A DNA stretch of 64,000 nt from Thiosymbion sp942492625 (GCA_942492625.1 CALOFM010000029.1:15618-79617), one strand, 5' to 3'; positions 27,370 to 36,388 are shown, counted from the first letter of the stretch. Translations and numbers: made by a program. Notes: generated by a model not told the origin, from the letters alone.

Positions 27370-28356
27370 ATGGATTCCACCCCCCTGCAAAACGACAAGA
27401 TCGGCGTATATGGCGGGGAGCAGCTCGCCAATTACGGTTTCGGCGACGGCCATCCCTTCGGACCGGATCGCTTCAACGCCTTCTGGGACTTCCTGACCGA
27501 CTCGGGAGTGAAGGGGAAGATCCGGGTCGTGCCCCCGACGCAGGGGCTGGACGAGGACGTGCTGCGGTTCCACACCCCGGCCTACGTTGAGCGGGTGCGC
27601 GAGCAATCCAGAACAGGCACCGGCTTTCTGGACTATGGTGACACGCCCGCGGTGAAAGGCATCTACGAGTCGGCCCTCTTTGTCGTGGGCAGTGTGCTGG
27701 ATGCGGTCAACCGGATCATGAAAGGAGACCTGCGCCGCGCCATGATCCCTATCGCCGGACTGCATCACGCGCGCCGTGACGGGGCCGCCGGCTTTTGCGT
27801 ATTCAACGACTGCGGTGTCGCCATCGAGACCCTGCGCCAGGTGCATGGCGTTCGGCGGATCGCATACGTGGACATCGACGCTCACCATGGTGACGGGGTC
27901 TTTTACTCATTCGTGGATGACCCGGAGCTCGCCATCGTCGACTTCCACGAGGACGGGCGTTATCTGTATCCCGGCACGGGCCATGCCAGCGAAACGGGAA
28001 CCGGCCCTGCGCAAGGCACCAAGCTGAACATCCCCCTCCCCCCTGGTGCGCAGGACGAGTTGTTCTTTCGCCTGTGGGCGTCCGCCGAAGCCTTCATCGA
28101 CGCCTTCCGTCCGCAGTTCATCCTGCTCCAGTGCGGCGGCGACTCGATCGCTGGCGACCCCATTACCGACCTGCGCATGAGCGCCGAGGTGCACCGCGAG
28201 GTGGCAGCCTCCCTGTGCCGGCTCGCCGATCGGCACTGTGGAGGCCGCCTGATCGCGTTGGGCGGCGGAGGTTACAACCGCCAAAACATCGCACGGGCTT
28301 GGACCAACGTCGTGGACGCCATGGTGAACAACACCCCGGAAGGAGCGGAGGCATGA
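27370..28356 (+). CDS. Histone-deacetylase-family (AcuC/HDAC-like) amidohydrolase
   Basis: A 328-residue zinc hydrolase of the arginase-deacetylase fold. The paired His (IAGLHHARRDGAAGF), zinc ligands (YVDIDAHHGDGV), and the C-terminal Gly-rich loop with the transition-state Tyr (GGGGYNRQN) are all present. Bacterial members remove acetyl or similar groups from lysine, polyamines or small molecules. It overlaps hspQ by ATGA and so is translationally coupled to it. Confidence 0.88.
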   Translation: MDSTPLQNDKIGVYGGEQLANYGFGDGHPFGPDRFNAFWDFLTDSGVKGKIRVVPPTQGLDEDVLRFHTPAYVERVREQSRTGTGFLDYGDTPAVKGIYESALFVVGSVLDAVNRIMKGDLRRAMIPIAGLHHARRDGAAGFCVFNDCGVAIETLRQVHGVRRIAYVDIDAHHGDGVFYSFVDDPELAIVDFHEDGRYLYPGTGHASETGTGPAQGTKLNIPLPPGAQDELFFRLWASAEAFIDAFRPQFILLQCGGDSIAGDPITDLRMSAEVHREVAASLCRLADRHCGGRLIALGGGGYNRQNIARAWTNVVDAMVNNTPEGAEA

Positions 28357-28670
28357 ACCTGCAAGAGGCCAAGTTTCACGTCGGACAGCTTGTGCACCAC
28401 CGGCTGTTCGACTACCGCGGAGTCATCCTGGACGTGGACCCCGTATTCCAAGGCAGCGAGGAGTGGTACGAGCAGGTTGCGCTATCGCGCCCGCCCAAGG
28501 ACAGGCCCTGGTACCGGGTGCTGGTGCACGAAGCCGAGCACGAGACCTACGTCGCCGAGCGCAACCTGGAGCCGGACAGTACGCGGGACCCGATACGGCA
28601 CCCGCTGCTGGATAACTTCTTCTCCGGACTCGACGAGGGCGGGTATCGTTCGCGGTCACGGCACAATTGA
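28353..28670 (+). CDS. hspQ: Heat shock protein HspQ
   Basis: A 105-residue protein with the HspQ/YccV (hemimethylated-DNA-binding-like) fold: FHVGQLVHHRLFDYRGVILDVD, PWYRVLVHEAEHETYVAERNL and HPLLDNFFSGLD. In enteric bacteria HspQ enhances specific degradation by Lon and helps remove unstable proteins after heat stress. It is translationally coupled to the upstream deacetylase-like gene through ATGA. Confidence 0.93.
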   Translation: MNLQEAKFHVGQLVHHRLFDYRGVILDVDPVFQGSEEWYEQVALSRPPKDRPWYRVLVHEAEHETYVAERNLEPDSTRDPIRHPLLDNFFSGLDEGGYRSRSRHN

Positions 28671-28994
28671 ATCGGTCGACAGAGCTGGGACGGGAACAGG
28701 CGATGCCTCGCCCCGGTTGGGTCCGCAATACGCTGGAAACTGCCAATCGCGATTCCGACAGTGAAGTGCAGTACTGAAACAGAGAGCGAGCCGCGTGGGC
28801 AGCTATCCGGCGGCGGCAATCGGCGGAAGACCGGACGTTCCTGCATTACGAGATGTCAGAATGGAGCGGATCCCCCGGTGCGATCCGCCCATCCGGTGCT
28901 CGCCTCGAAGCCAGATGTCGGAAAGCCCCTTGGATTGGATTTCCGGGACAGCGTTCCTGTTTTCTGCCCTTTGATCCCCGGTAATTCGAAGCCT
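28671..28994. other. Convergent intergenic region
   Basis: The region lies between hspQ (plus) and the mscS gene (minus). It contains a short perfect hairpin (28866-28888) but otherwise no visible gene or RNA. It probably carries termination signals for both sides. Confidence 0.4.
28866..28888. terminator. Short hairpin between convergent genes
   Basis: GCGGATC (28866-28872) pairs with GATCCGC (28882-28888) across a 9-base loop. There is no T-run, so an intrinsic terminator is uncertain. Confidence 0.3.
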
Positions 28995-30674
28995 TTATCC
29001 TCCGGTGCGAGGTGTCGAAGGCGGTGCGGCCGGCGGCGCATACCACTGATCCTTATGTACCAGCTTGGGCTCCGCTGGGTCGGCCTCGTAGGAGGGCGTC
29101 ATGATTGCCACCCCATACTCGTTGAAGACGTCCAGAATGCTATCGTGCAGATCCGAGTAAATCCGCGCCATGCTCGCGGGATCGCTGCAGTAGGCATTCA
29201 GCTCGTGGGTGACGGCGAAATCCCCCAGTTCCTGCCTCAGTACGAAGGGCTCCGGTTGTTTGAGCAGCCCCTCGGTGCGATCGGCGGCGAGCTTGAGCAT
29301 GGCGTCGATCTGGCGCCAGGGGGTCTCATAGCCGATGCCTACCGCTGTATGCAGGATCAGGCCCTGGTGCTCAGCCAACGTGCTGTAGTTGATGACCTCG
29401 CCGCTGAGGATGCTGGTGTTGGGAATCACGATCTCCTCGTTCTTCAGGGAGCGCAGCCGGGTCACCAAGACCCGAATCTCGATGACCTCGCCGACGGTGT
29501 CATTTATCTTGACCCGGTCGCCGACCTTGAACGGACGCCGGTAGGCCATGCTGTAGCCGGCGATGATGTTGGCGATGATGGAGGAGGACCCGAGGGAGAC
29601 GATGAGGCCGAGCAGGATGGAGATACCCTTGAACGCCTCGGACTCGGAGCCCGGAATGTAAGGATAGGCCACCACGACCGCGAAGATGACCACCAGCAGG
29701 CGCAGGATTCGGTAGGTGGGCCAAGCCCATTCCTGCTCAAACGACTTCAACCTGATGGCGCCGCGGTCGACGCTGCGGAAAAAGGCCTGGATCATCCGCA
29801 GGATATAGCGGGTGACGAAGAACAGGATGACCAGGAACACCAGGTCCGGGACCGTGGCGAGGACCGCCGTCCCCATGGTCTGCAGCGGGTCCAGGATCAG
29901 GTCGAAAAGCCACGCGGCGAAGCCGCGCGTCCATGGGTAGAGGCCCAGGACGAAGTTCAGGTAGAAGTAGAGGGTAAGCGCCCCTAGGACGAGGTGCAGG
30001 GCCTTGATGAGTCCCCGCAGAAACTGGGCCAACTGCTGTGCTTTGACAAACCGTGCCGACTGCGCCTCCAGGGCCTTTAAATGGTCCCGCAGGCGCCGTG
30101 CGACGACGCCGTCCAGGCTGCGAATCCCCTTGCGGTAACCGACAAACAACCCGATGCCAATCAGGGTAGCCGCGAGGGCATAGAGGCTCTTGATCGCCAG
30201 GACTCGCGGGCTGCGGTCGAGACGATAGTCCGTAATTGTCTCTCGAAGCCGCAATTGGGCCGTCTCGGCGAGCACCTTTCGGCTTATCCCCTCTAACTTG
30301 GTATCTTCGTCGAAGAGGTCGAGCACAAAACGCCCGCCGGCCGTAATGATCGTGCGGTCGTCTTGTTCCTCCAAGTTGACGTCGCCTGAGGGGATAGTCT
30401 CATCATCCGCGATCGCTATGATTCGCTGTTTAATCTCCCTGACGCGCCGCTTCGCGGGAAAGGCGGAAATGCCCCTCACCGCAAGGAAGACACGCCCATC
30501 TATGACCACCTCGGCAGAATCGAGATCTACGGCTTTGGACTGCGCTCCGCCGGCCTGCTCCCCTGCAGCGTTGATCACGGCGGCATATGAAGCCCAGAGC
30601 AAAAAACCGACGACGAGCAAGCGAGGCATAGTCGGGCTTCCGCGCCGCGGCGCCAGACGCTCAAAACCCTTCAT
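28995..30674 (-). CDS. MscS-family mechanosensitive channel, large
   Basis: A 559-residue protein. A signal-like helix (LLVVGFLLWASYAAVIN) precedes a periplasmic domain (about 35-150). About five membrane segments follow, then the MscS core: pore-lining helix LGSSSIIANIIAGYSMAYRRPFKVGDRVKI, the beta domain (EIVIPNTSILSGEVINYS) and a C-terminal alpha/beta domain. It opens on membrane tension. The ATG at 30674 follows GGGGGAGG. A second MscS member ends at 672. Confidence 0.88.
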   Translation of the reverse strand: MKGFERLAPRRGSPTMPRLLVVGFLLWASYAAVINAAGEQAGGAQSKAVDLDSAEVVIDGRVFLAVRGISAFPAKRRVREIKQRIIAIADDETIPSGDVNLEEQDDRTIITAGGRFVLDLFDEDTKLEGISRKVLAETAQLRLRETITDYRLDRSPRVLAIKSLYALAATLIGIGLFVGYRKGIRSLDGVVARRLRDHLKALEAQSARFVKAQQLAQFLRGLIKALHLVLGALTLYFYLNFVLGLYPWTRGFAAWLFDLILDPLQTMGTAVLATVPDLVFLVILFFVTRYILRMIQAFFRSVDRGAIRLKSFEQEWAWPTYRILRLLVVIFAVVVAYPYIPGSESEAFKGISILLGLIVSLGSSSIIANIIAGYSMAYRRPFKVGDRVKINDTVGEVIEIRVLVTRLRSLKNEEIVIPNTSILSGEVINYSTLAEHQGLILHTAVGIGYETPWRQIDAMLKLAADRTEGLLKQPEPFVLRQELGDFAVTHELNAYCSDPASMARIYSDLHDSILDVFNEYGVAIMTPSYEADPAEPKLVHKDQWYAPPAAPPSTPRTGG

Positions 30675-30790
30675 GGTGCATGACCTCCCCCGTTTGTTCA
30701 GATCACTATAACCCCAGTAAGCCAAGAGTTCCCGCGCGCTTGGCGCGAGGCTCTGCCCGGAAAGCCATCGCATTCCGCGCGCACTTTAGG

Positions 30791-32137
30791 TTACGGAGGC
30801 CAGACGATCTCTAGGTTATCCGGAGACACGTAGTCTGCGCTCACGAACAACACCAGGCGCAGACCGTCGGTGAAGTAGGGATCGAGGGTGTAGTTGTAAC
30901 GGGGGTCCTCGGGCGTTGCCACGCCAACGCCTTTGACGTAGCCGACGCCGGCCAGGCTGCCCGACAACAGCAAATCCTGGAGCAGGTAGTCGCGCGTCTC
31001 GTCCACATCGGCGTCGATCTTGTGGGTAGTGATCGTCTTGGAGGACAGCCTGACGCCGATGTCGCGGCTGATCTGCCCGATCCAGACATCTCGGCCCGCA
31101 TGCTTGAGCGGCATGAGCCAGAGCCGCAGGTGGTTTCGCTCATCAACGGAACCGCGAGTCTTCTGCAGCGCGATATCCTGCTTGCGGCCGTCGAGGTACA
31201 GGGCCGAGACCGGGGAGGTGCGATATTTTACCCCGAACAGGGATGACCAGATCGTGCGCATGACTGTGCTGCCCGTGACCGTCTCGGTGGGATCCCAGCC
31301 GCGCCGAACGAACGCATTGAACAGCTTGCCGTTACCGGGCCCAATGACAACGATGTTGAGCGGGTCTCCCGGTGTTTTCCCATCCGGGCCCAGCGAGCAG
31401 CAGGGATAGGCTTCCAGCGCCCGGCGCAGCCCGGCGCGATCGACCTCGCGCCGAGTGCCCGGCGGCACGGCCTTGTCAAACTCGACCTGCGTGTAGTCTG
31501 CCTCGATGCCCGGCACCTCCAGCACGAATTCGAAGGCCTTGGTGCGCCCGGGGTGATAGAGCACCGCGCTGACGTATTTCACCCCATAGTCCTGGTTGGT
31601 GTGAACGAACCCCTCTACGGTCCCGCCTACCGGGACGCGCAGGGGCATCGCCTGCCTGTCGAGATACACCTGCATGTCTTTCTCGGCCTTCGCCGAGAAG
31701 CCCGAGCGGAACATCCAGGCCACTTCCTGGGGCGAGAAATAATCCGGGTCCATCTGCGCCGGCAAGAACATATAATCGACGTCGTCGCGGTTCTCGACTC
31801 GGACCCAGACGGGCTGGATCTCGCGCGATTGCAGAGGGACTCGGAATATCGCGGCGGCTTCCTCCGCGCTCGGGGCAGCGACGGTGACTGTGACGCCATC
31901 GCGCGTCTGCGTCTGGGTTCGCTGCATAAACCCGGCTCCCTGTCCCGGCTTAGGCGTGAAGCTGGCACAGCCTGCCGCCAAGACGGCAGCGGCCACGGCA
32001 AAAACGATGGCCGCGAACAGGCGCGCACACTTGTCTTCGCGGCATCGCGCGACGGCGATCGCGACGGTGATGACGGAGAGACTGCTTACCCCTGCTGACA
32101 AGGGCCGAGACCGGGACGGGAAGAACCGCAGGTTCAC
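30791..32137 (-). CDS. LssY_C-domain lipoprotein
   Basis: A 448-residue protein. The lipobox VLAAGCAS indicates an outer-membrane or periplasmic lipoprotein. The C-terminal 200 residues match the LssY_C domain (LNIVVIGPGNGKLFNAFVRRGWDPTE; RKQDIALQKTRGSVDERNHLRLW). No ATG lies near the signal; GTG at 32137 has an ideal GGAG 7 bases upstream and is chosen, though the n-region is then long. It sits between the SMR remnant and mscS on the same strand. Function unknown. Confidence 0.8.
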   Translation of the reverse strand: MNLRFFPSRSRPLSAGVSSLSVITVAIAVARCREDKCARLFAAIVFAVAAAVLAAGCASFTPKPGQGAGFMQRTQTQTRDGVTVTVAAPSAEEAAAIFRVPLQSREIQPVWVRVENRDDVDYMFLPAQMDPDYFSPQEVAWMFRSGFSAKAEKDMQVYLDRQAMPLRVPVGGTVEGFVHTNQDYGVKYVSAVLYHPGRTKAFEFVLEVPGIEADYTQVEFDKAVPPGTRREVDRAGLRRALEAYPCCSLGPDGKTPGDPLNIVVIGPGNGKLFNAFVRRGWDPTETVTGSTVMRTIWSSLFGVKYRTSPVSALYLDGRKQDIALQKTRGSVDERNHLRLWLMPLKHAGRDVWIGQISRDIGVRLSSKTITTHKIDADVDETRDYLLQDLLLSGSLAGVGYVKGVGVATPEDPRYNYTLDPYFTDGLRLVLFVSADYVSPDNLEIVWPP

Positions 32138-32169
32138 TTTCTGGCTCCATGAGCAGCAACTCTGCCCTG

Positions 32170-32300
32170 TCAGTTGATCGAAGCCAGCTTCAGCCCCACG
32201 ATGCCGACCACGATCAGGCCGACAAAGAAAAAGCGGGCCAAGTTGGCCGGCTCGCTGAACAGCCCGACACCGACAATCCGGAAACGCACCGAACGTCCGC
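32170..32300 (-). pseudogene. C-terminal remnant of an SMR-family exporter
   Basis: The last 30 codons (LFSEPANLARFFFVGLIVVGIVGLKLASIN) are nearly identical to the end of the SMR exporter at 42608-42934. The rest of the frame (to about 32373) is Arg/Gly-rich and unrelated. The first three transmembrane helices are missing, so this is a decayed copy. Confidence 0.75.
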
Positions 32301-32369
32301 GTCGCAGCCCTATCTTGCCGCTCGTCGATGCTTGTATCCCTCCTGTTCTCATTATTCTTGAGTATGTGA

Positions 32370-33701
32370 TCATCGAGCGTTGAGCAAAGGCAGGACCGCT
32401 GATCGACGAGGCGAGCCTGTGGATTTTGCCGCCGCGCGTTCTGCTTCAAATGCCCGAGCAAGCTCGTCTCCCCGCCACGAGCTCGACGGCGCCGGACCGA
32501 GGAGGTGACGTTGCATCCCGAGGACGGCGGCGCGCAGCTCGGGGCCGGGCTCGAATCGAACCTCCTGCGTGTTGCGCCACTCGTTCCAGGCCGCATGCGC
32601 TTCGATGGCATGATCGCGGCGGCAGGCGCGGCGCAATTTTCGAGCGGCCACGCGATCGACGGGATTCAGCGTCAACCAAAACTCCTGTGCCAGGGCGGCG
32701 AGACGTCGCCTCTGCCATGCCCCAGCCGCTGTAGCGCAGACCGCGGCCAAAACCCAGAGCCAGGGTCGAGTCGATGTGGCGGTGCTGTCACCGGTGGCGG
32801 TCGACGGCGGCGCAGCGACTTCGAATGTCACGCCGGGCAACGTTTTTGACTGGAGCTCTTCTGTCTTCGGGTTCCACCAGACATAAGTCAGCGCGGGAAG
32901 ATCGAAGGTGCCCGGCTTCTGCAACAGATACGTGATCGTCTCGCGGCGCTCGCCGAGGAATTCGCCCCGCTCCGTCTTGTCGGTTACTTCCGGCTGGCCC
33001 GGATAGACGCGGACACCGTCGGGCGCCTGGGTCGGCGCGGCAGCCAGCGCCATCCCGGTCATCTGTGCGGCGCGCTGCACGATCGTGCGTTTGAAGACGG
33101 CGCCGACTTCGACCGGGCCGGGTTGCGGTTCCCATTCTTCCGTGAGGTCGAATGATTCGGTGGTAACCAGGAAACCGACGCCTTCGCTGGCCGGCGGGCG
33201 CCGTATCTCGACGCGCGCCGTAGGCACCGCAACTTGCTGCTCCTTCACGGGGCCGGTGAAGCCATCGCGGCTGCCAAAACGCACTCTAAACCCGGGAATC
33301 TCCACCGTTCCCGACTGCTGCGAGAACAACGCGAGCTCATGGGTTTGCACGAACCAGCTTTCACCGTCGATTTCCTGCGACGACACGACCGGGCTCCCAA
33401 CCTTCAGGGTCACAGTGCGCGGGATCTCCGGCAGCGAGAAGCTGGCCGCACCCGCAAAGGATCCGCGCGCGCGCAGCTCCACAAAGAAGGGAACGCGCTG
33501 GCCGGTCCACGCCTTCGCTTCCGGCACGCGAATCGCCACCGGTGCGACCTCGGCGCGCACAACGATCGAGAAAAAAAGAAGAAAGACGAGCAGGATTGGA
33601 ACAGGAGCTAACGGAGGGAACACAGAGGAATAGAAAACCGTCTCTGTTATCTCTGTTTCCTCCTGTTGAAATTCCTCCGTGCTTTCCGTTCCGGGGCTCA
33701 T
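32370..33701 (-). CDS. batD: BatD-like protein of the Bat aerotolerance operon
   Basis: A 443-residue membrane-anchored protein. After an odd charged N-terminus and a signal helix (ILLVFLLFFSIVVRA), the ectodomain shows BatD features (VEVGAVFKRTIVQRAAQMTG; FDLPALTYVWWNPKTEE), then a C-terminal helix near residue 325 and a cytoplasmic tail. The start has GGAGG upstream. The first 35 codons are encoded by a dispersed palindromic repeat (33600-33667) inserted in frame. It overlaps the upstream TPR gene by ATGA. Confidence 0.82.
   Translation of the reverse strand: MSPGTESTEEFQQEETEITETVFYSSVFPPLAPVPILLVFLLFFSIVVRAEVAPVAIRVPEAKAWTGQRVPFFVELRARGSFAGAASFSLPEIPRTVTLKVGSPVVSSQEIDGESWFVQTHELALFSQQSGTVEIPGFRVRFGSRDGFTGPVKEQQVAVPTARVEIRRPPASEGVGFLVTTESFDLTEEWEPQPGPVEVGAVFKRTIVQRAAQMTGMALAAAPTQAPDGVRVYPGQPEVTDKTERGEFLGERRETITYLLQKPGTFDLPALTYVWWNPKTEELQSKTLPGVTFEVAAPPSTATGDSTATSTRPWLWVLAAVCATAAGAWQRRRLAALAQEFWLTLNPVDRVAARKLRRACRRDHAIEAHAAWNEWRNTQEVRFEPGPELRAAVLGMQRHLLGPAPSSSWRGDELARAFEAERAAAKSTGSPRRSAVLPLLNAR
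33600..33667. repeat. Dispersed palindromic repeat, copy A (inside batD)
   Basis: AACAGGAG at the left is matched by CTCCTGTT at the right, with further complementary AACGGAGG/ACAGAG and CTCTGTT/TTTCCTCC segments inside. It shares its arms with the copies at 35240 and 37783. It lies in the coding sequence for the BatD N-terminus. Confidence 0.8.
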
Positions 33702-34282
33702 TTTGCGCCCTCCTTCTCCATCGCATTTTGGTAGGCGAATTTCGCCTTCAGGAAGTCCGCCGGTTTGGTCTGCACGCGCCGCAGCCATAGGGCTTGAACG
33801 GATGCATCGGTAACGGCCTGCTCGCCTGCGATTTGGGTTTCCTGCCCCTCATCTTTCTTCGCCTTGTTGTCGAAGACGATCTCATCGGCACCGATCTTCT
33901 GATCACCCATGTCGCCGCCTGTTCGCTCGACCTGTTTTGCGCGTGAAGCAGCAAGCTCGCGGTTCTCCCGGGCTTCTTTCCAGTCAGGACGCTTGGCCAG
34001 CGCGTGATCGTAAGAGGCGATGGCGGCTTCGTATTTTCCACGCAGCAGCCAGGCGTTGCCTTGATTGTAATGCGCCTCGGAGGTGTCGCGGCGGGCGAAG
34101 GCTTGGGCCGCCTTCTCGAATTCCCCGGCACGATACCAAGCGGCGCCCTGCCACATCGGATCCTGGAAAGCCTGCGCCGCCGCGGGAAATTCACCGCGGT
34201 CGAAATGGCTGGCGCCCTGTTGATCGGGTGTCAGCCACAGACCCGCCCAGGTGATGGCCGCAGCCATGGCGAAGTTTTTCAT
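33698..34282 (-). CDS. TPR protein of the Bat operon (BatC/BatE-like)
   Basis: A 194-residue protein. A short N-terminal hydrophobic stretch (FAMAAAITWAGLWL) suggests membrane anchoring or a signal. Residues 24-110 form TPR-like helices (GASHFDRGEFPAAAQAF; AHYNQGNAWLLRGKYEAAI). In Bat operons such proteins serve as scaffolds next to the VWA proteins. Overlaps both neighbours by ATGA. Confidence 0.8.
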   Translation of the reverse strand: MKNFAMAAAITWAGLWLTPDQQGASHFDRGEFPAAAQAFQDPMWQGAAWYRAGEFEKAAQAFARRDTSEAHYNQGNAWLLRGKYEAAIASYDHALAKRPDWKEARENRELAASRAKQVERTGGDMGDQKIGADEIVFDNKAKKDEGQETQIAGEQAVTDASVQALWLRRVQTKPADFLKAKFAYQNAMEKEGAK

Positions 34283-35214
34283 GTAGCCACGTCCTCTCCG
34301 CGGCGTTCACGCCGGAATGAAAGCAGCACCACTAATGCAACCAATGGCACCAGCCAATAGCCCGATTCCTGCCACTGCCCGCCCGCCTCGCCACCTTGTG
34401 CAATCGGCGCGCGAGCCGCACGACGGACGACGGCCGCCACGTCGTCGCCGCCTCCGAGAGTGATCGGCTCGACCGCGGCATCGAGAATCTCGGCCGCGGC
34501 GCGCACTGAATCGCTCTGCGAAGAATCCGGCGCATTGACGGACAGAAACTGAATCGGCAGACGCAGCTCGCCCCGGGCGGATCTCAGCCCCGCGGCATCG
34601 GTGTCCACAGAGTCGGCCAGCACGACAATGCTGCCGCCTTGCTTTCCCTCGGCGAGGACTCGGGCGGCTTCGAGCAACGCGAGATCCAACCGGTCGCCCG
34701 AAACGGGCATGATTGCCGGGCTGATTTCCGCCGCCATTTGCGCCACTGCAGCCGTGTCACGCGTGGGCGGCAACACGAGGTGCGCGGACCCCGCATAGGC
34801 GATGAGGCCGAGAGGCTGGCCTTTTCGCGCTTCGGCCAAGTCCGCGATCTTGAGACGCGCCCGCTCCAGCCGCGACGGCGCGGGGTCGGATTGTTCCATG
34901 CTGATGTCGGCCTTCAGCAAAATCATCAACGGCGTGGCGTCATGGGCGAAAGGAGTCGGCTCCGGTCGCCACGTCGGCCCGGCAATGGCCACTGCGGCGA
35001 CGAGCCAGCCAACCAGCAGCCACCGCGCCGCGCCCTGACCCACAGCACCACGGCCGATCGCCAGTGCGTCCAACAATTGCGCATCCATCTGCATGCGCCA
35101 GCCACGCAGCGGATCGGAATGCCGCCGCCACAGCCACCAAAGACCCACCGCGAGCGGCACCAGCAGCAACGCCAGCGGGCGGATGAAATGGAAGTTGGAA
35201 AGCTGCTCGATCAT
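34279..35214 (-). CDS. batB: BatB-like VWA-domain membrane protein with altered MIDAS
   Basis: A 311-residue protein with two N-terminal helices (about residues 13-29 and 64-79), a VWA domain, and a C-terminal helix (WLVPLVALVVLLSF). The metal site (MIDAS), normally DxSxS, reads ADISMEQ here: Asp103, Ser105, Glu107. The last Ser is replaced, so metal binding may be weak or changed. It pairs with the BatA protein encoded upstream, which has a normal site. Confidence 0.82.
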   Translation of the reverse strand: MIEQLSNFHFIRPLALLLVPLAVGLWWLWRRHSDPLRGWRMQMDAQLLDALAIGRGAVGQGAARWLLVGWLVAAVAIAGPTWRPEPTPFAHDATPLMILLKADISMEQSDPAPSRLERARLKIADLAEARKGQPLGLIAYAGSAHLVLPPTRDTAAVAQMAAEISPAIMPVSGDRLDLALLEAARVLAEGKQGGSIVVLADSVDTDAAGLRSARGELRLPIQFLSVNAPDSSQSDSVRAAAEILDAAVEPITLGGGDDVAAVVRRAARAPIAQGGEAGGQWQESGYWLVPLVALVVLLSFRRERRGEDVAT

Positions 35215-35239
35215 CTGGGAACAGGAGTTATTTTTTTAG

Positions 35240-35293
35240 ACAGGAGCTAACGGAGGAAACAGAGAATCATTTTCTGTCTCTGTTTCCTCCTGT
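35240..35293. repeat. Dispersed palindromic repeat, copy B (between batA and batB)
   Basis: ACAGGAG...GGAGGAAACAGAGA pairs with TCTCTGTTTCCTCC...TGT, giving a long hairpin in the 98-bp batA-batB gap. A partial extra ACAGGAG lies at 35221. Confidence 0.8.
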
Positions 35294-35312
35294 AAAGCTT
35301 CTTGCTTACTGC

Positions 35313-36350
35313 TCATACCCCAACCTCAAGTTTTCCGGTGAGCGGATTCACGCGCACCGATCCCTGGACCGGTAAAACAGTGGAGGCCCGCGTGTGTTGC
35401 AGGATGACCGTCGCCTTTCCCGCAAGCGACAACAGCAATGCGGCCAGCAGCGGCCAGAAAAACAGATCACGACGCGGACGATGACTGATCTCCTTGACCT
35501 CGCGGGTTTCGATGCGGTCCAGCTCGGCGTAGATGCCTGCGAGCTGCCCTCGATCGGCGGCGAAGAAATAGGAGCCGCCCGCCGTGAGTGCCACCTCGCG
35601 CAGCGCTGCTTCGTCGAGCTTTTCCTCACCGACGGTGGCCGGGTCGCCGATGGCGACGGTATGAATGCGGATACCGCGTTGGTGGGCGACGCGAGCGGCT
35701 TCGACCGGCGGTACCTGGCTCTTGGTGTCATTGCCATCGGTCAGCGCGATAATGGTTTTCGCGGGGGCGTCGCTTTGATCAAACAGCGTGACGCCGAGGC
35801 CGATCGCGTCGCCGAATGCCGTGCGTGGACCGGCCATGCCGATGGCGGTCTCGTCCAGTAAACGGCGCGACAGCTCCAAGTCCGTCGAGAAGGGTGCCTG
35901 AAGGAAGGGCGCGTCGCCGAAAACCATCAGACCCACGCGGTCCCCTTTTCGGCGGGTAAGAAAATCGCCCAGGACCTCCTTCACCGCGCTGAGACGATCC
36001 ACTCTTGCCCCGGATGCGTTGGTGAAATCCTCCTTACTCATCGAGCCTGACAAGTCCACCAGCAGTAGAAGATCGCGCGTCGGCAGATCACGCGTGACGG
36101 GAGGCTCCAGCCACTGCGGCCGAGCCAGGGCCGCAAGCACCAGCAGCCAGAGCGACGCGAACAAAATGTGCGCCCCCCATCTTCGCGTGCTTCGACGCGC
36201 CGGAGATTCCCCGGCACGTGCCGCATGGATGCGTGCGCCAAAGGGCACCCGAACCGCCACTTCTGCCACAGGCCGCGGCGGTAGGATCGCGCGCAGCAGC
36301 CATGGCAGCGGCAGCAGAGCGAAGATCCAGAGATGGGCGAAGGTCAGCAG
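35313..36350 (-). CDS. batA: BatA-like VWA-domain membrane protein, start uncertain
   Basis: About 345 residues. The N-terminal helix FAHLWIFALLPLPWLLRAI is needed for the normal BatA layout and lies upstream of the first standard start (GTG at 36269). Reading upstream, the frame meets TGA in a heptamer repeat before any ATG; CTG at 36350 is the best start that keeps the helix. The VWA domain has a perfect MIDAS (LLVDLSGSMS), a Thr ligand region and ALTDGNDTKS. A C-terminal helix follows. These proteins act with MoxR and DUF58 in membrane-associated complexes. Confidence 0.75.
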   Translation of the reverse strand: MLTFAHLWIFALLPLPWLLRAILPPRPVAEVAVRVPFGARIHAARAGESPARRSTRRWGAHILFASLWLLVLAALARPQWLEPPVTRDLPTRDLLLLVDLSGSMSKEDFTNASGARVDRLSAVKEVLGDFLTRRKGDRVGLMVFGDAPFLQAPFSTDLELSRRLLDETAIGMAGPRTAFGDAIGLGVTLFDQSDAPAKTIIALTDGNDTKSQVPPVEAARVAHQRGIRIHTVAIGDPATVGEEKLDEAALREVALTAGGSYFFAADRGQLAGIYAELDRIETREVKEISHRPRRDLFFWPLLAALLLSLAGKATVILQHTRASTVLPVQGSVRVNPLTGKLEVGV

Positions 36351-36353
36351 TGG

Positions 36354-36388
36354 TAGTGGTGGTCAGTGGTCAGTGGTCAGTGGTCGAT
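36354..36388. repeat. Heptamer tandem repeat GGTCAGT at the DUF4381/batA boundary
   Basis: Three perfect units of GGTCAGT (36361-36381), followed by GGTCGAT and preceded by GTGGTAGTGGT. It encodes the C-terminal LTTDH and the stop of the DUF4381 protein and sits where the batA start codon should be. A change in unit number would shift both. Confidence 0.85.

Noticed and set aside
36354..36388. CRISPR-like repeats
   Set aside because: The units are contiguous heptamers without spacers, and no cas gene is present.
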